Assembly (NCBI RefSeq): GCF_016905445.1
Contig: NZ_JAFEXF010000072.1
Location: 1-32,700 of the forward strand
DNA: 32,700 bases
Source: Streptomyces sp. G44
GTDB lineage: Bacteria > Actinomycetota > Actinomycetes > Streptomycetales > Streptomycetaceae
Direction: 5' to 3'
Shown: positions 15,852 to 22,946 of the stretch, piece after piece
How the letters are laid out: the number at the start of each line of letters is the position of its first letter
How positions within the stretch are numbered: the stretch's first letter is position 1
Translations under genes and position numbers: made by a program
The notes under the pieces: generated by a model
The model's input: the letters and a program-made list of their open reading frames with translations, nothing else
The model's database searches: none
Told to the model about the DNA's origin: nothing

Positions 15852-17309
15852 TCAGCCCGCGTGGTCCACGGAGGGCCGCGCGGCGGCGGTGGCCGCCGCA
15901 GCCGTCTCCGGGGCGCCCGCGGCGGCAGGCCGGACCCGCGCCGTCAGCGCCAGGTAGACCGCGCCGCCCACCACCCCGGACAGCAGGAAGCTGCAGTCGA
16001 CGCCGCCCGTCAGTGACAGCAGCGGACCCTCGTACGAGGGGAGGGAGACCGCGAGCAGCCCGACGGCGGCGCCGAGCGCCCAGGCGGCGGTGGCCTGCAC
16101 GTTCCAGCCGGAGCGGTACCAGTAGACGCCGCCCCGCGAGCGGCGGTTGAAGACCTGGAGGGCCTCCGAGTCGTACTCCCCGCGGCAGCGTGCGAAGCCG
16201 ATCAGGGTGATGACGGCCCAGGGCGTGCCGACGGCGGTCAGGAGCAGGACGAACGACGTCATCGCGTCCTGCGCCTCCCACGCGTAGTGGCCGACGAAGA
16301 CGCAGGCCGTGGCGACGACGGCGACGGTGTACGTGGCGCGGGCGCGCGAGGCGCGGGGCAGGATCGCGTCCAGGTCGAGGCCCATCGAGTACAGCATCAG
16401 ACCCGCGTTGCCGACCGACCCGGCGGACGCGGCGAGCAGCAGCGGCACCAGGTACCAGGTGGGGGAGGCGTCGACGAGGCCGCCCGCGTAGTCCAGGGCG
16501 GCGCGCGCCGCGTACGCCGTGAAGGTGCCGAAGAGCTGCGGGATCAGCAGCCCCGCGAGGAGTCCCGCCCAGGCCGCGCCGAGCACCGCGCGGGAGCTGT
16601 GCCGGGCCGGGGAGACGTAGCGGGTGTAGTCGCCGAGCAGCGTGATGAAGGCGATGGGGCCCGAGAGACCCGCCGCCACCAGGGCCAGCAGCCAGGTCGG
16701 CCAGAACGAGCCGAGGAGGTGGCCGCCCGCGCCCGGCAGCGCCGAGGTCGTGAAGTCGGGGGCGTACGCGACGACGCCGAGGATCAGCAGTGCCGTCATG
16801 CCGAAGGCGAGGACGCGGGAGAGCCGCAGCAGCACGCGGTAGCCGAAGACCGCGCCGATCACGGTGGCGGCGGCGAGCAGGGCGTAGACGAGGCCGTACG
16901 AGAAGCCGCCGGCCGGCAGCCCGATCAGGCGGTGCAGCGTGCCCACCATCACGTCGCCGCCGATCCAGATGGTCAGCGCGGTGTAGCCGAGCGAGAGCAG
17001 CAGGCCGACGATCGAGCCGACCAGCCGGCCGCGTACGCCGAACTGGGCGCCGGAGGAGGTGGAGAGGTTCGTCCCGGTGCGCAGGGACACCAGGGCGAGC
17101 GGCGCGGTGAGGGCGGTGCCGAGCACCGTGCCCGCCACCACCGCGCTCACCGACTCCCACCAGCCGAGGCCGAACGACACCGGCAGCCAGCCGAAGACGA
17201 CCACCCCCAGGCAGAGGTTGGAGCCGATCAGGATCGACACGAGGTCTCTGGGGCCGCTGGTGCGCTCCCCGTCCGGGATGGTGTCGACTCCGCGCTGTTC
17301 TATCGGCAT
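15852..17309 (-). CDS. NCS1-family cytosine/purine-type permease
   Basis: Encodes 485 residues with about 12 hydrophobic segments. The N-terminal SILIGSNLCLGVVVFGWLPV, SSGAQFGVRG, SGPIAFITLLGDYTRYV and the Gly-rich middle fit the nucleobase:cation symporter-1 family, which moves cytosine, purines, allantoin, hydantoins or related nitrogen compounds. AGGGG lies about eight bases before ATG 17309. It is divergent from the urease genes with a 157-base promoter region holding two palindromes. Shared control would make it the uptake system for the nitrogen compound used by the urease and deiminase genes, but that is inference. The C-terminal 40 residues are an Ala-rich tail. Confidence 0.88.
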   Translation of the reverse strand: MPIEQRGVDTIPDGERTSGPRDLVSILIGSNLCLGVVVFGWLPVSFGLGWWESVSAVVAGTVLGTALTAPLALVSLRTGTNLSTSSGAQFGVRGRLVGSIVGLLLSLGYTALTIWIGGDVMVGTLHRLIGLPAGGFSYGLVYALLAAATVIGAVFGYRVLLRLSRVLAFGMTALLILGVVAYAPDFTTSALPGAGGHLLGSFWPTWLLALVAAGLSGPIAFITLLGDYTRYVSPARHSSRAVLGAAWAGLLAGLLIPQLFGTFTAYAARAALDYAGGLVDASPTWYLVPLLLAASAGSVGNAGLMLYSMGLDLDAILPRASRARATYTVAVVATACVFVGHYAWEAQDAMTSFVLLLTAVGTPWAVITLIGFARCRGEYDSEALQVFNRRSRGGVYWYRSGWNVQATAAWALGAAVGLLAVSLPSYEGPLLSLTGGVDCSFLLSGVVGGAVYLALTARVRPAAAGAPETAAAATAAARPSVDHAG

Positions 17310-17355
17310 GAGGGTGCCCCTGACGCTCGGCTGATCTCGATGGCGCTCACAAGTT

Positions 17356-17370
17356 TTGAGCAGCGCTCAA
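17356..17370. promoter_or_regulatory. Palindromic operator near the permease start
   Basis: TTGAGCAGCGCTCAA has perfect 6-bp arms and a 3-bp centre. It lies 47 bases upstream of the permease ATG in the divergent permease-urease region. The shape is typical of a TetR or GntR site; the regulator is not identified. Confidence 0.55.
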
Positions 17371-17423
17371 TGTGACCCGTGCCAAGCTCCCGCGTCAATG
17401 CTTCCGGCATGCGAATCTCATGG

Positions 17424-17440
17424 TTAGAGTGTTGTTCTAA
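17424..17440. promoter_or_regulatory. AT-rich palindrome over the ureAB promoter
   Basis: TTAGA (17424-17428) and TCTAA (17436-17440) flank seven bases. The left arm contains a -10-like TAGAGT (17425-17430); a TTCCGG -35 candidate lies 17 bp upstream, and the predicted start near 17437 falls in the right arm. A repressor bound here would block ureAB. Confidence 0.5.
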
Positions 17441-17466
17441 ATTCGTGATCAGGGAGGTGCACAGGC

Positions 17467-18204
17467 GTGCGACTGACGCCCACCGAACGCGACCGGCTGC
17501 TGCTCTTCGGGGCCGCCGAGCTCGCCAGGGCCCGCAAGGCGCGCGGCCTCCGGCTCAACGTCCCCGAGGCGACCGCGCTGATCGCCGACACGGTGTGCGA
17601 GGCCGCCCGCGACGGCGCCCGTCTCGCCGAGGCCGTCGAGCGCGCCCGCTCCGTCCTCGGTCCCGACGACGTGCTGCCCGGCGTCGCCGACGTGGTGACC
17701 GAGGTGCACGTGGAGGCCGTCTTCGACGACGGCTCCCGCCTCGCGGTGGTCTCCGACCCGATCGGTGCCGGGATCGGCAGTGAGGCCCCGGGCGCGCTGC
17801 TGCCCGGCCCCGCCCACGACGACCCCGGGCCCGTCGTCACGCTGACCGTGCGCAACACCGCCGGCGTGCCCATCTCCGTGACCTCGCACTTCCACTTCTT
17901 CGAGGCCAACCCCCGGCTCGACTTCGACCGCGCCGCCGCGTACGGCATGCGCCTGGCCGTGCCCGCCGGTTCCTCCGTCCGCTTCGGCCCCGGCGAGAGC
18001 GGCGAGGTGGGCCTGCTGCCCATCGGCGGCGAGCGGATCGCCATCGGCTTCGCGGGCCTGGTCGACGGGCCGCTGGACGCGCCGGGCGCCCGCGAGGAGG
18101 CGCTGCGCCGGGCCGCCGCGTGCGGCTACCTCGGCGTGCCGGGCACGACCGGGGGCGGCACGGAGACGACCCACCCCCACACCGACCAGGAGGCCGAGCG
18201 ATGA
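17467..18204 (+). CDS. ureAB: Urease gamma-beta fusion subunit
   Basis: Encodes 245 residues. Residues 1-100 match urease gamma (MRLTPTERDRLLLFGAAELA, LRLNVPEATALI, ARDGARLAE, DGSRLAVVSDPI). Residues from about 108 match urease beta (VTLTVRNTAGVPISVTSHFHFFEANPRLDFDRA, then MRLAVPAGSSVRF). Most bacteria make these as two proteins; fusions are known in Helicobacter UreA. GTG 17467 follows GGAGGT by eight bases. The last codons overlap ureC as ATGA, so the two are translationally coupled. The C-terminal 25 residues, rich in Gly, Thr and His, are an extra tail. No ureD, E, F or G gene is in the window, so nickel insertion would need factors from elsewhere. Confidence 0.94.
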   Translation: MRLTPTERDRLLLFGAAELARARKARGLRLNVPEATALIADTVCEAARDGARLAEAVERARSVLGPDDVLPGVADVVTEVHVEAVFDDGSRLAVVSDPIGAGIGSEAPGALLPGPAHDDPGPVVTLTVRNTAGVPISVTSHFHFFEANPRLDFDRAAAYGMRLAVPAGSSVRFGPGESGEVGLLPIGGERIAIGFAGLVDGPLDAPGAREEALRRAAACGYLGVPGTTGGGTETTHPHTDQEAER

Positions 18205-19922
18205 GCCGCCCCGGAGGCCACCCCGCCGAACCCCGCCGCCTCACCCCGTACGAGTACGCCGCCACGCACGGCCCCCGCGCCGGCGACCACGTCCGGCTCG
18301 GTGACTCCGGGCTGACGATCCGCGTGGAGTCCGACTCTCAGAAGTACGGCGACGAGTTCCTCACCGGCTTCGGCAAGACCGCCCGCGACGGACTGCACCT
18401 GAAGGCCGCCGCCGTCCGCGAGACCTGCGACGTCGTCATCAGCAACGTCGTCGTCATCGACGCCGTGCAGGGCATCCGCAAGGTGTCCATCGGCATCAGG
18501 GAAGGCCGCATCCACGCCATCGGGCGCGCCGGCAACCCCGACACCCTCGACGGCGTCGACGTCGTCGTCGGCACCGGCACGTCCATCGTGTCGGGTGAGG
18601 GCCTGATCGCCACCGCCGGTTCCGTGGACACCCACGTCCACCTGCTCTCGCCGCGCATCATGGAGGCCTCCCTCGCCTCCGGCGTCACCACGATCATCGG
18701 CCAGGAGTTCGGGCCGGTGTGGGGCGTCGGCGTCAACTCGCCCTGGGCACTGCGCCACGCGTTCAACGCCTTCGACGCCTGGCCGGTCAACATCGGCTTC
18801 CTCGGCCGCGGTTCGTCCTCGCACGACGCCCCGCTGATCGAGGCGCTCGCCGAGGGCGGCGCGTCCGGCTTCAAGGTCCACGAGGACATGGGCGCGCACA
18901 CCCGCGCCCTGGACACCGCGCTGCGCGTCGCCGAGGAGCACGACGTGCAGGTCGCCCTGCACAGCGACGGCCTGAACGAGTGCCTCTCCGTGGAGGACAC
19001 CCTGAAGGTCCTCGAAGGCCGGACCATCCACGCCTTCCACATCGAGGGCTGCGGCGGCGGCCACGTGCCGAACGTCCTGAAGATGGCGGGCGTCCCGAAC
19101 GTCATCGGCTCCTCCACCAACCCCACCCTGCCCTTCGGCCGGGACGCCGTCGCCGAGCACTACGGCATGATCGTCTCCGTCCACGACCTGAAGACCGATC
19201 TGCCGGGCGACGCCGCCATGGCCCGCGACCGCATCCGCGCCGGGACGATGGGCGCCGAGGACGTGCTGCACGACCTGGGCGCCATCGGCATCACCTCGTC
19301 CGACGCGCAGGGCATGGGCCGCGCGGGCGAGACCGTACGCCGTACCTTCGCGATGGCCGGGAAGATGAAGGCCGAGCTGGGCCCCATGGCGGGCGACGGC
19401 CCGCACGACGACAACGCGCGCGTCCTGCGCTACATCGCCAAGCTGACCATCAACCCCGCCCTCGCGCACGGCCTCGCCCACGAGGTCGGCTCCCTGGAGG
19501 TCGGCAAGCTGGCCGACATCGTGCTGTGGCGCCCCCAGTACTTCGGCGCCAAGCCGCAGATGGTGCTGAAGGCCGGCTTCCCCGCGTACGGCGTCACCGG
19601 CGACCCCAACGCCGCCACCGACACCTGCGAACCCCTCGTCCTCGGACCGCTGTTCGGGGCGCACGGCGCCGTGCCCGCCGACATCTCCGTGGCGTTCGTC
19701 GCGCGGGCCGCCGTCGACCAGGGCAACGACACGATGCCCACCCGCCGCCGCCGGGTCGCGGTGCGCGGCACGCGCGGCATCGGCCCGGCCGACCTGCGGC
19801 TGAACTCCCGTACCGGCGCCGTCGACGTGAACCAGCGGACCGGCCTCGTCACCCTCGACGGCGACCCGGTCCGCTCCGAGCCGGCCGACTCGGTCCCGCT
19901 GAACCGCCTCTACTTCCTCTGA
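18201..19922 (+). CDS. ureC: Divergent urease alpha subunit (nickel amidohydrolase)
   Basis: Encodes 573 residues of the urease alpha fold. All nickel ligands are present by alignment from memory to Klebsiella UreC: H145 and H147 (DTHVH), the carbamylated K225 (GFKVHEDMG), H254 (VALHSD), H280 (HAFHIEG) and D368 (TSSDAQGMG). Catalytic-flap His328 and Arg are kept. However, the flap VCHHLD reads SVHDLK, so the conserved Cys is Val327 and the next His is Asp. The THATTCTPG loop before the active site is replaced by a shorter GVGVNSPW segment. ATG 18201 overlaps the ureAB stop. Urea hydrolysis is possible, but a different ureido substrate fits the changed pocket and the deiminase neighbour. Confidence 0.93.
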   Translation: MSRPGGHPAEPRRLTPYEYAATHGPRAGDHVRLGDSGLTIRVESDSQKYGDEFLTGFGKTARDGLHLKAAAVRETCDVVISNVVVIDAVQGIRKVSIGIREGRIHAIGRAGNPDTLDGVDVVVGTGTSIVSGEGLIATAGSVDTHVHLLSPRIMEASLASGVTTIIGQEFGPVWGVGVNSPWALRHAFNAFDAWPVNIGFLGRGSSSHDAPLIEALAEGGASGFKVHEDMGAHTRALDTALRVAEEHDVQVALHSDGLNECLSVEDTLKVLEGRTIHAFHIEGCGGGHVPNVLKMAGVPNVIGSSTNPTLPFGRDAVAEHYGMIVSVHDLKTDLPGDAAMARDRIRAGTMGAEDVLHDLGAIGITSSDAQGMGRAGETVRRTFAMAGKMKAELGPMAGDGPHDDNARVLRYIAKLTINPALAHGLAHEVGSLEVGKLADIVLWRPQYFGAKPQMVLKAGFPAYGVTGDPNAATDTCEPLVLGPLFGAHGAVPADISVAFVARAAVDQGNDTMPTRRRRVAVRGTRGIGPADLRLNSRTGAVDVNQRTGLVTLDGDPVRSEPADSVPLNRLYFL

Positions 19923-19934
19923 CCCGCCCCTCTT

Positions 19935-19961
19935 TCCCGCTTCTCCCGCTTCTCCCGCTTC
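19935..19961 (+). repeat. Three tandem 9-bp repeats between ureC and the deiminase gene
   Basis: TCCCGCTTC is repeated exactly three times, making a pyrimidine-rich tract in the 60-base gap. Its role is unknown; copy number is likely to vary between strains. Confidence 0.85.
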
Positions 19962-19982
19962 TCTCTGATGAAGGTGTACGCC

Positions 19983-21020
19983 ATGTCTGCTGCCGCCGCC
20001 GGCTTCCGCATGCCCGCCGAGTGGGCCCCGCACGAACGCACCTGGATGGCGTGGCCGTGCCCCAACCCCACCTTCGACGACCCGGCGGGCCTCGACGAGT
20101 CCCGCCTCGCTTGGGCGAACGTCGCGCGTGCCGTACGCCGCTTCGAGCCCGTCACCGTGGTCTGCGGGCCCGCCCAGTCCGCGTACGCGAGCGAACTGCT
20201 CGGGCCGGACATCGAGGTGGTGGAACGGGAGCTTGACGACGCCTGGATGCGGGACATCGGCCCCACCTTCCTCACCGACGGCAAGGGCACGCTGGCCGCC
20301 GTGGACTGGACGTTCAACGGGTGGGGCGCCCAGGACTGGGCCCGCTGGGAGCACGACTCCAAGATCGGGGCGTACGTCGCCGACCTCGCCGGAGCCCGCA
20401 CGTACACCTCGGCCCTCGTGAACGAGGGCGGCGGCATCCACGTCGACGGCGAGGGCACCGTCCTGCTCACCGAGACCGTCCAGCTCGGCCCCGAGCGCAA
20501 CCCCGGCATGACCAAGGAGGAGGTCGAGGCGGAGATCCACGCCCACCTCGGCACCACCAAGGCGATCTGGCTGCCGCATGGCCTCACCGCCGACTACCCC
20601 GGCCACGGCTACGGCACCATCGGCCACGTCGACATCGTCGCCGCCTTCGCCGCGCCCGGCGTCGTCCTCGTCCACTCCCAGCGCGACCCCGCCCACCCCG
20701 ACTTCGAGGTGAGCAAGGAGATCATCGCGTCCCTCAAGGGAGAGACGGACGCCCGCGGCCGCACCCTGCGGATCGTCGAGGTGCCCGCGCCGACCGTCCT
20801 CAAGGACGACGAGGGCTGGGTCGACTACTCCTACATCAACCACTACCTCTGCAACGGCGGCGTCGTCCTGTGCGCCTTCGGCGACCCGAACGACGAGCTG
20901 GCCGCGGGCATCTTCCGCGGTCTCTTCCCCGACCGCACGGTGACACTCGTCGACGCCCGCACGATCTTCGCCGGGGGCGGCGGCATCCACTGCATCACCC
21001 AGCAGCAGCCCAAGGTGTGA
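19983..21020 (+). CDS. Agmatine-deiminase-like protein (PAD_porph family)
   Basis: Encodes 345 residues of the guanidino-group-modifying (pentein) fold. Key blocks: DDAWMRDIGPTF (about 85-96), FNGWG, NEGGGIHVDG (about 147-156), GTIGHVD with the catalytic His near 215, and the C-terminal GGGGIHCITQQQP with nucleophilic Cys337. These match agmatine deiminase, which converts agmatine to N-carbamoylputrescine and ammonia. I chose ATG 19983, which has AAGGTG six bases upstream, over ATG 19968, which has none. It lies 60 bases after ureC and is probably in the same operon. Peptidyl-arginine deiminases of this family act on other guanidines, so the exact substrate is open. Confidence 0.9.
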   Translation: MSAAAAGFRMPAEWAPHERTWMAWPCPNPTFDDPAGLDESRLAWANVARAVRRFEPVTVVCGPAQSAYASELLGPDIEVVERELDDAWMRDIGPTFLTDGKGTLAAVDWTFNGWGAQDWARWEHDSKIGAYVADLAGARTYTSALVNEGGGIHVDGEGTVLLTETVQLGPERNPGMTKEEVEAEIHAHLGTTKAIWLPHGLTADYPGHGYGTIGHVDIVAAFAAPGVVLVHSQRDPAHPDFEVSKEIIASLKGETDARGRTLRIVEVPAPTVLKDDEGWVDYSYINHYLCNGGVVLCAFGDPNDELAAGIFRGLFPDRTVTLVDARTIFAGGGGIHCITQQQPKV

Positions 21021-21037
21021 GCCGAGGAGCAGTGACA

Positions 21038-21065
21038 AGGCCCCGGCCGCATCCGGCCGGGGCCT
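21038..21065. terminator. Strong bidirectional terminator hairpin
   Basis: AGGCCCCGGCCG (21038-21049) pairs perfectly with CGGCCGGGGCCT (21054-21065) around a 4-base CATC loop. It separates the urease-deiminase operon from the convergent membrane protein gene. Confidence 0.88.
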
Positions 21066-21080
21066 CGCGCCGGCGTCCCC

Positions 21081-21782
21081 CTACTTCACCTCGCCCGTGA
21101 AGATCGCCGACTCCGACTCCATGTCCGGCGAGACCTCGATCTGAATCGTCTTCTCCGGCTTCGGCAGCTCGCACGCCCACGTCACCGTGATGGACCGGCC
21201 GGCGAGGAGACGGGTGTCGGGTCCGCCGTTCAGCCCGGCCGCGGAATCAAAGATCGATTCGCTCGGCGCGCCGTCCTTGCCGTACGAGCAACTGACCGAG
21301 AACGCCGACGTGTCGACGGTCGTCTTCCCGTCGTTCTTCACCCGCACGGTGAACTTCACGTACGGCGTGTTCTCCGGCGCGGCGGTGTCGGTGGACGTTC
21401 CGCGCGCGAACTTCGACAGGCTCAGTTCGACGTCGTCGGAGTAGGTCACGGAGTCGCCGAGGCCGGACACCTCCGGGTCGGTGCTCTCCGGCTCCGGGTC
21501 CTCGCCCGCGTCCTCGACCGGGCCCTCCTCGGCGCGCTTCTCCTCGGCCCGCTCCTGCCCGCCGTCAGCGGACGCCGAGGACTTGGCGGCGCTGGTGGTC
21601 TCCGCCTTCCCGCCGTCGTCGTCGAGGCTGCGGACCACGACGAAACCCGTCGCCACGACCGCCGCGACGACCGCGGCGGCCGAGCCGATGACGACCGCGT
21701 TGCTGGGGCCCCTCCTCGGCGGAGGCGGAGGCGGCGGCGGATACATGGGCGGTGGTGGCGGCAGCGGTGCGCTGTTACTCAT
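21081..21782 (-). CDS. Membrane-anchored protein with DUF4352-like extracellular domain
   Basis: Encodes 233 residues. The N-terminal 25 residues are nearly all Pro (PPPPP runs), a membrane segment follows (about 27-49, NAVVIGSAAAVVAAVVATGF), then an acidic Glu/Asp/Ser linker, and a C-terminal domain of about 110 residues (SVTYSDDVELSLSKFA, TPYVKFTVRVKNDGKTTVDTSAFSVSC) resembling the DUF4352 Ig-like fold, with two cysteines that could form a disulfide. ATG 21782 follows a GGGGGGA SD. The frame stays open to 22238, but that part is not coding. The Pro-rich segment would be cytoplasmic and the DUF4352-like part outside. Function is unknown. Confidence 0.82.
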   Translation of the reverse strand: MSNSAPLPPPPPMYPPPPPPPPRRGPSNAVVIGSAAAVVAAVVATGFVVVRSLDDDGGKAETTSAAKSSASADGGQERAEEKRAEEGPVEDAGEDPEPESTDPEVSGLGDSVTYSDDVELSLSKFARGTSTDTAAPENTPYVKFTVRVKNDGKTTVDTSAFSVSCSYGKDGAPSESIFDSAAGLNGGPDTRLLAGRSITVTWACELPKPEKTIQIEVSPDMESESAIFTGEVK

Positions 21783-21976
21783 GGGTCCCCCCTGCGATTG
21801 TGCTCTGTCCGCGCATGATGGGTCGCGGTGAGCGGCTCGTGAAGGATAAGTGCCCGGCACGTGACCCAGCAGGGTTCCGGCGAGGCGAGGGGCCGCTCCC
21901 CGCGGGAGGTGCCCCTTTCCTCCCTCGCGCCGTGTGGGAGACTCAGCAGCCGAAAGTGTGAGCAAGGAGCGGGAAC

Positions 21977-22588
21977 ATGGCCGGTCAGGTCCGTGCGCGG
22001 AAGAACGCCCCACCGCGTGAGGACGTGCTGACCGTCGCCATGGAGATGATCGCCGAGCGAGGCCTGGAGAAGCTGACCATGGCGGCGCTCGGCCGCGAGG
22101 TCGGCATGAGCTCCGGCCACCTCCTCTACTACTTCCGCACCAAGGACGAGCTGCTCCTGCGCACCCTGGAGTGGAGCGAGGGCCGCCTCGGCGCCGAGCG
22201 CGGCCGCCTCCTCGCCCGCCCCGCCACGGCTCGCGCACGCCTGGACGCCTACGTCGGGCTGTACGTCCCCGACGGCCCCGGCGACCCCCACTGGACGCTC
22301 TGGCTGGAGGTCTGGAACCGCTCCCTCAACGCCGACGAGGAGGGCCGCGACCGGCAGGCCGCGATCGAGGGCGCCTGGCACCGCGACCTCGTGGCGCTGC
22401 TCGCCGAGGGCGTCTCACGCGGCGAGTTCGCCCTGCCCGACGCCGACCGTTTCGCGACCCGGCTGCGGGCGATGCTCGACGGGTTCTCCATCCACGTGGC
22501 GATCGGTCTGCGCGGCACCGGCCGGGCCCAAGTCCTCGACCACGTACGGGAGTTCCTGGACGCGTCACTCGCCGCCCCCGGCGCCTGA
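21977..22588 (+). CDS. TetR-family regulator (BetI-like C-terminal domain)
   Basis: Encodes 203 residues. The HTH (LTVAMEMIAERGLEKLTMAALGREVGMSSGHLLYYFRTKDELL, about 18-60) is followed by a BetI-type ligand domain (WTLWLEVWNRSLNADEEGR, and FSIHVAIGLRGTG). An AAGGAG SD lies seven bases before ATG 21977. It stands about 1 kb downstream of the urease-deiminase operon and is a possible regulator of it, because BetI-type proteins often sense small nitrogenous ligands. No operator like those at 17356 or 17424 was seen in front of this gene, so the link is weak. Hairpins follow the stop codon. Confidence 0.9.
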   Translation: MAGQVRARKNAPPREDVLTVAMEMIAERGLEKLTMAALGREVGMSSGHLLYYFRTKDELLLRTLEWSEGRLGAERGRLLARPATARARLDAYVGLYVPDGPGDPHWTLWLEVWNRSLNADEEGRDRQAAIEGAWHRDLVALLAEGVSRGEFALPDADRFATRLRAMLDGFSIHVAIGLRGTGRAQVLDHVREFLDASLAAPGA

Positions 22589-22604
22589 CCGTCCGCTCCG
22601 CCGA

Positions 22605-22642
22605 CGGCGCGTACGCCGACGTCTCCGCGACGCGGCCGCGTC
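22605..22642. terminator. Possible terminator hairpins after the TetR gene
   Basis: CGGCG (22605-22609) pairs with CGCCG (22614-22618) around a 4-base loop. A perfect palindrome, GACGCGGCCGCGTC (22629-22642), follows. Both lie within 55 bases of the TetR stop codon and could end its transcript. Confidence 0.4.
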
Positions 22643-22707
22643 CGGCGCGCCGCCCGCATCGTGAGACGAGGCCGCGCGGCGCGGGCGAAATGTGGCACGC
22701 TGCGTCC

Positions 22708-22758
22708 GTGCTCTCGTTCGCCATGATTATTGGCAGCAGGCGCGCCGGTCCGCAGTGA
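22708..22758 (+). CDS. cimA attenuator leader peptide with tandem isoleucine codons
   Basis: A 16-codon frame begins at GTG 22708 (VLSFAMIIGSRRAGPQ) and ends at TGA 22756-22758; an internal ATG at 22723 gives 11 residues. The two Ile codons (22726-22731) are both ATT, which is rare in DNA this rich in GC, and sit just before an Arg pair. A -10-like CACGCT (22696-22701) ends six bases before the GTG, so the peptide may start at the transcript's first base. A terminator follows 57 bases after the stop, and the next gene, cimA, makes an isoleucine precursor. This is the layout of a ribosome-mediated attenuator sensing charged tRNA-Ile. Confidence 0.65.
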   Translation: MLSFAMIIGSRRAGPQ

Positions 22759-22788
22759 CCGACTCGTACCCATCACGTACGGGCGGAC
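22748..22788 (+). promoter_or_regulatory. Upstream hairpin of the cimA attenuator
   Basis: GTCCGC (22748-22753) can pair with GCGGAC (22783-22788), enclosing CGTAC (22765-22769) with GTACG (22777-22781). The leader stop codon lies inside the outer stem. This would be the pause or competing hairpin, but the full antiterminator could not be settled by eye. Confidence 0.45.
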
Positions 22789-22814
22789 ACCGTCGTCCTC
22801 GACCCGCGCGCAGA

Positions 22815-22840
22815 CCTCTCGCACCCGCGAGGGGTTTTTT
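22815..22840 (+). terminator. Intrinsic terminator in the cimA leader
   Basis: CCTCTCGC (22815-22822) pairs with GCGAGGGG (22827-22834), eight pairs with one G-U, around an ACCC loop. Six T follow directly. A classic T tract is uncommon in this genome type, and its place about 107 bases before the cimA start marks it as a regulatory terminator. Confidence 0.8.
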
Positions 22841-22946
22841 CGTTTCCCGGCCCAACCGCAGCCGGACGCGGAGCGCGCGGGATCATTGTGGGCGGTGGAG
22901 CCGGTCCTTCCGGTAGACCGAGATCCGACTCAGGAGCCAGATCACC

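Noticed and set aside
17467..19922. Complete canonical urease operon
   Set aside because: No ureD, ureE, ureF or ureG gene lies in the window, and the flap residues differ.
18126..21038. Very long open frame antisense to the urease and deiminase genes
   Set aside because: It has no SD and no family similarity, and it mirrors the GC third-position bias of the real genes on the other strand.
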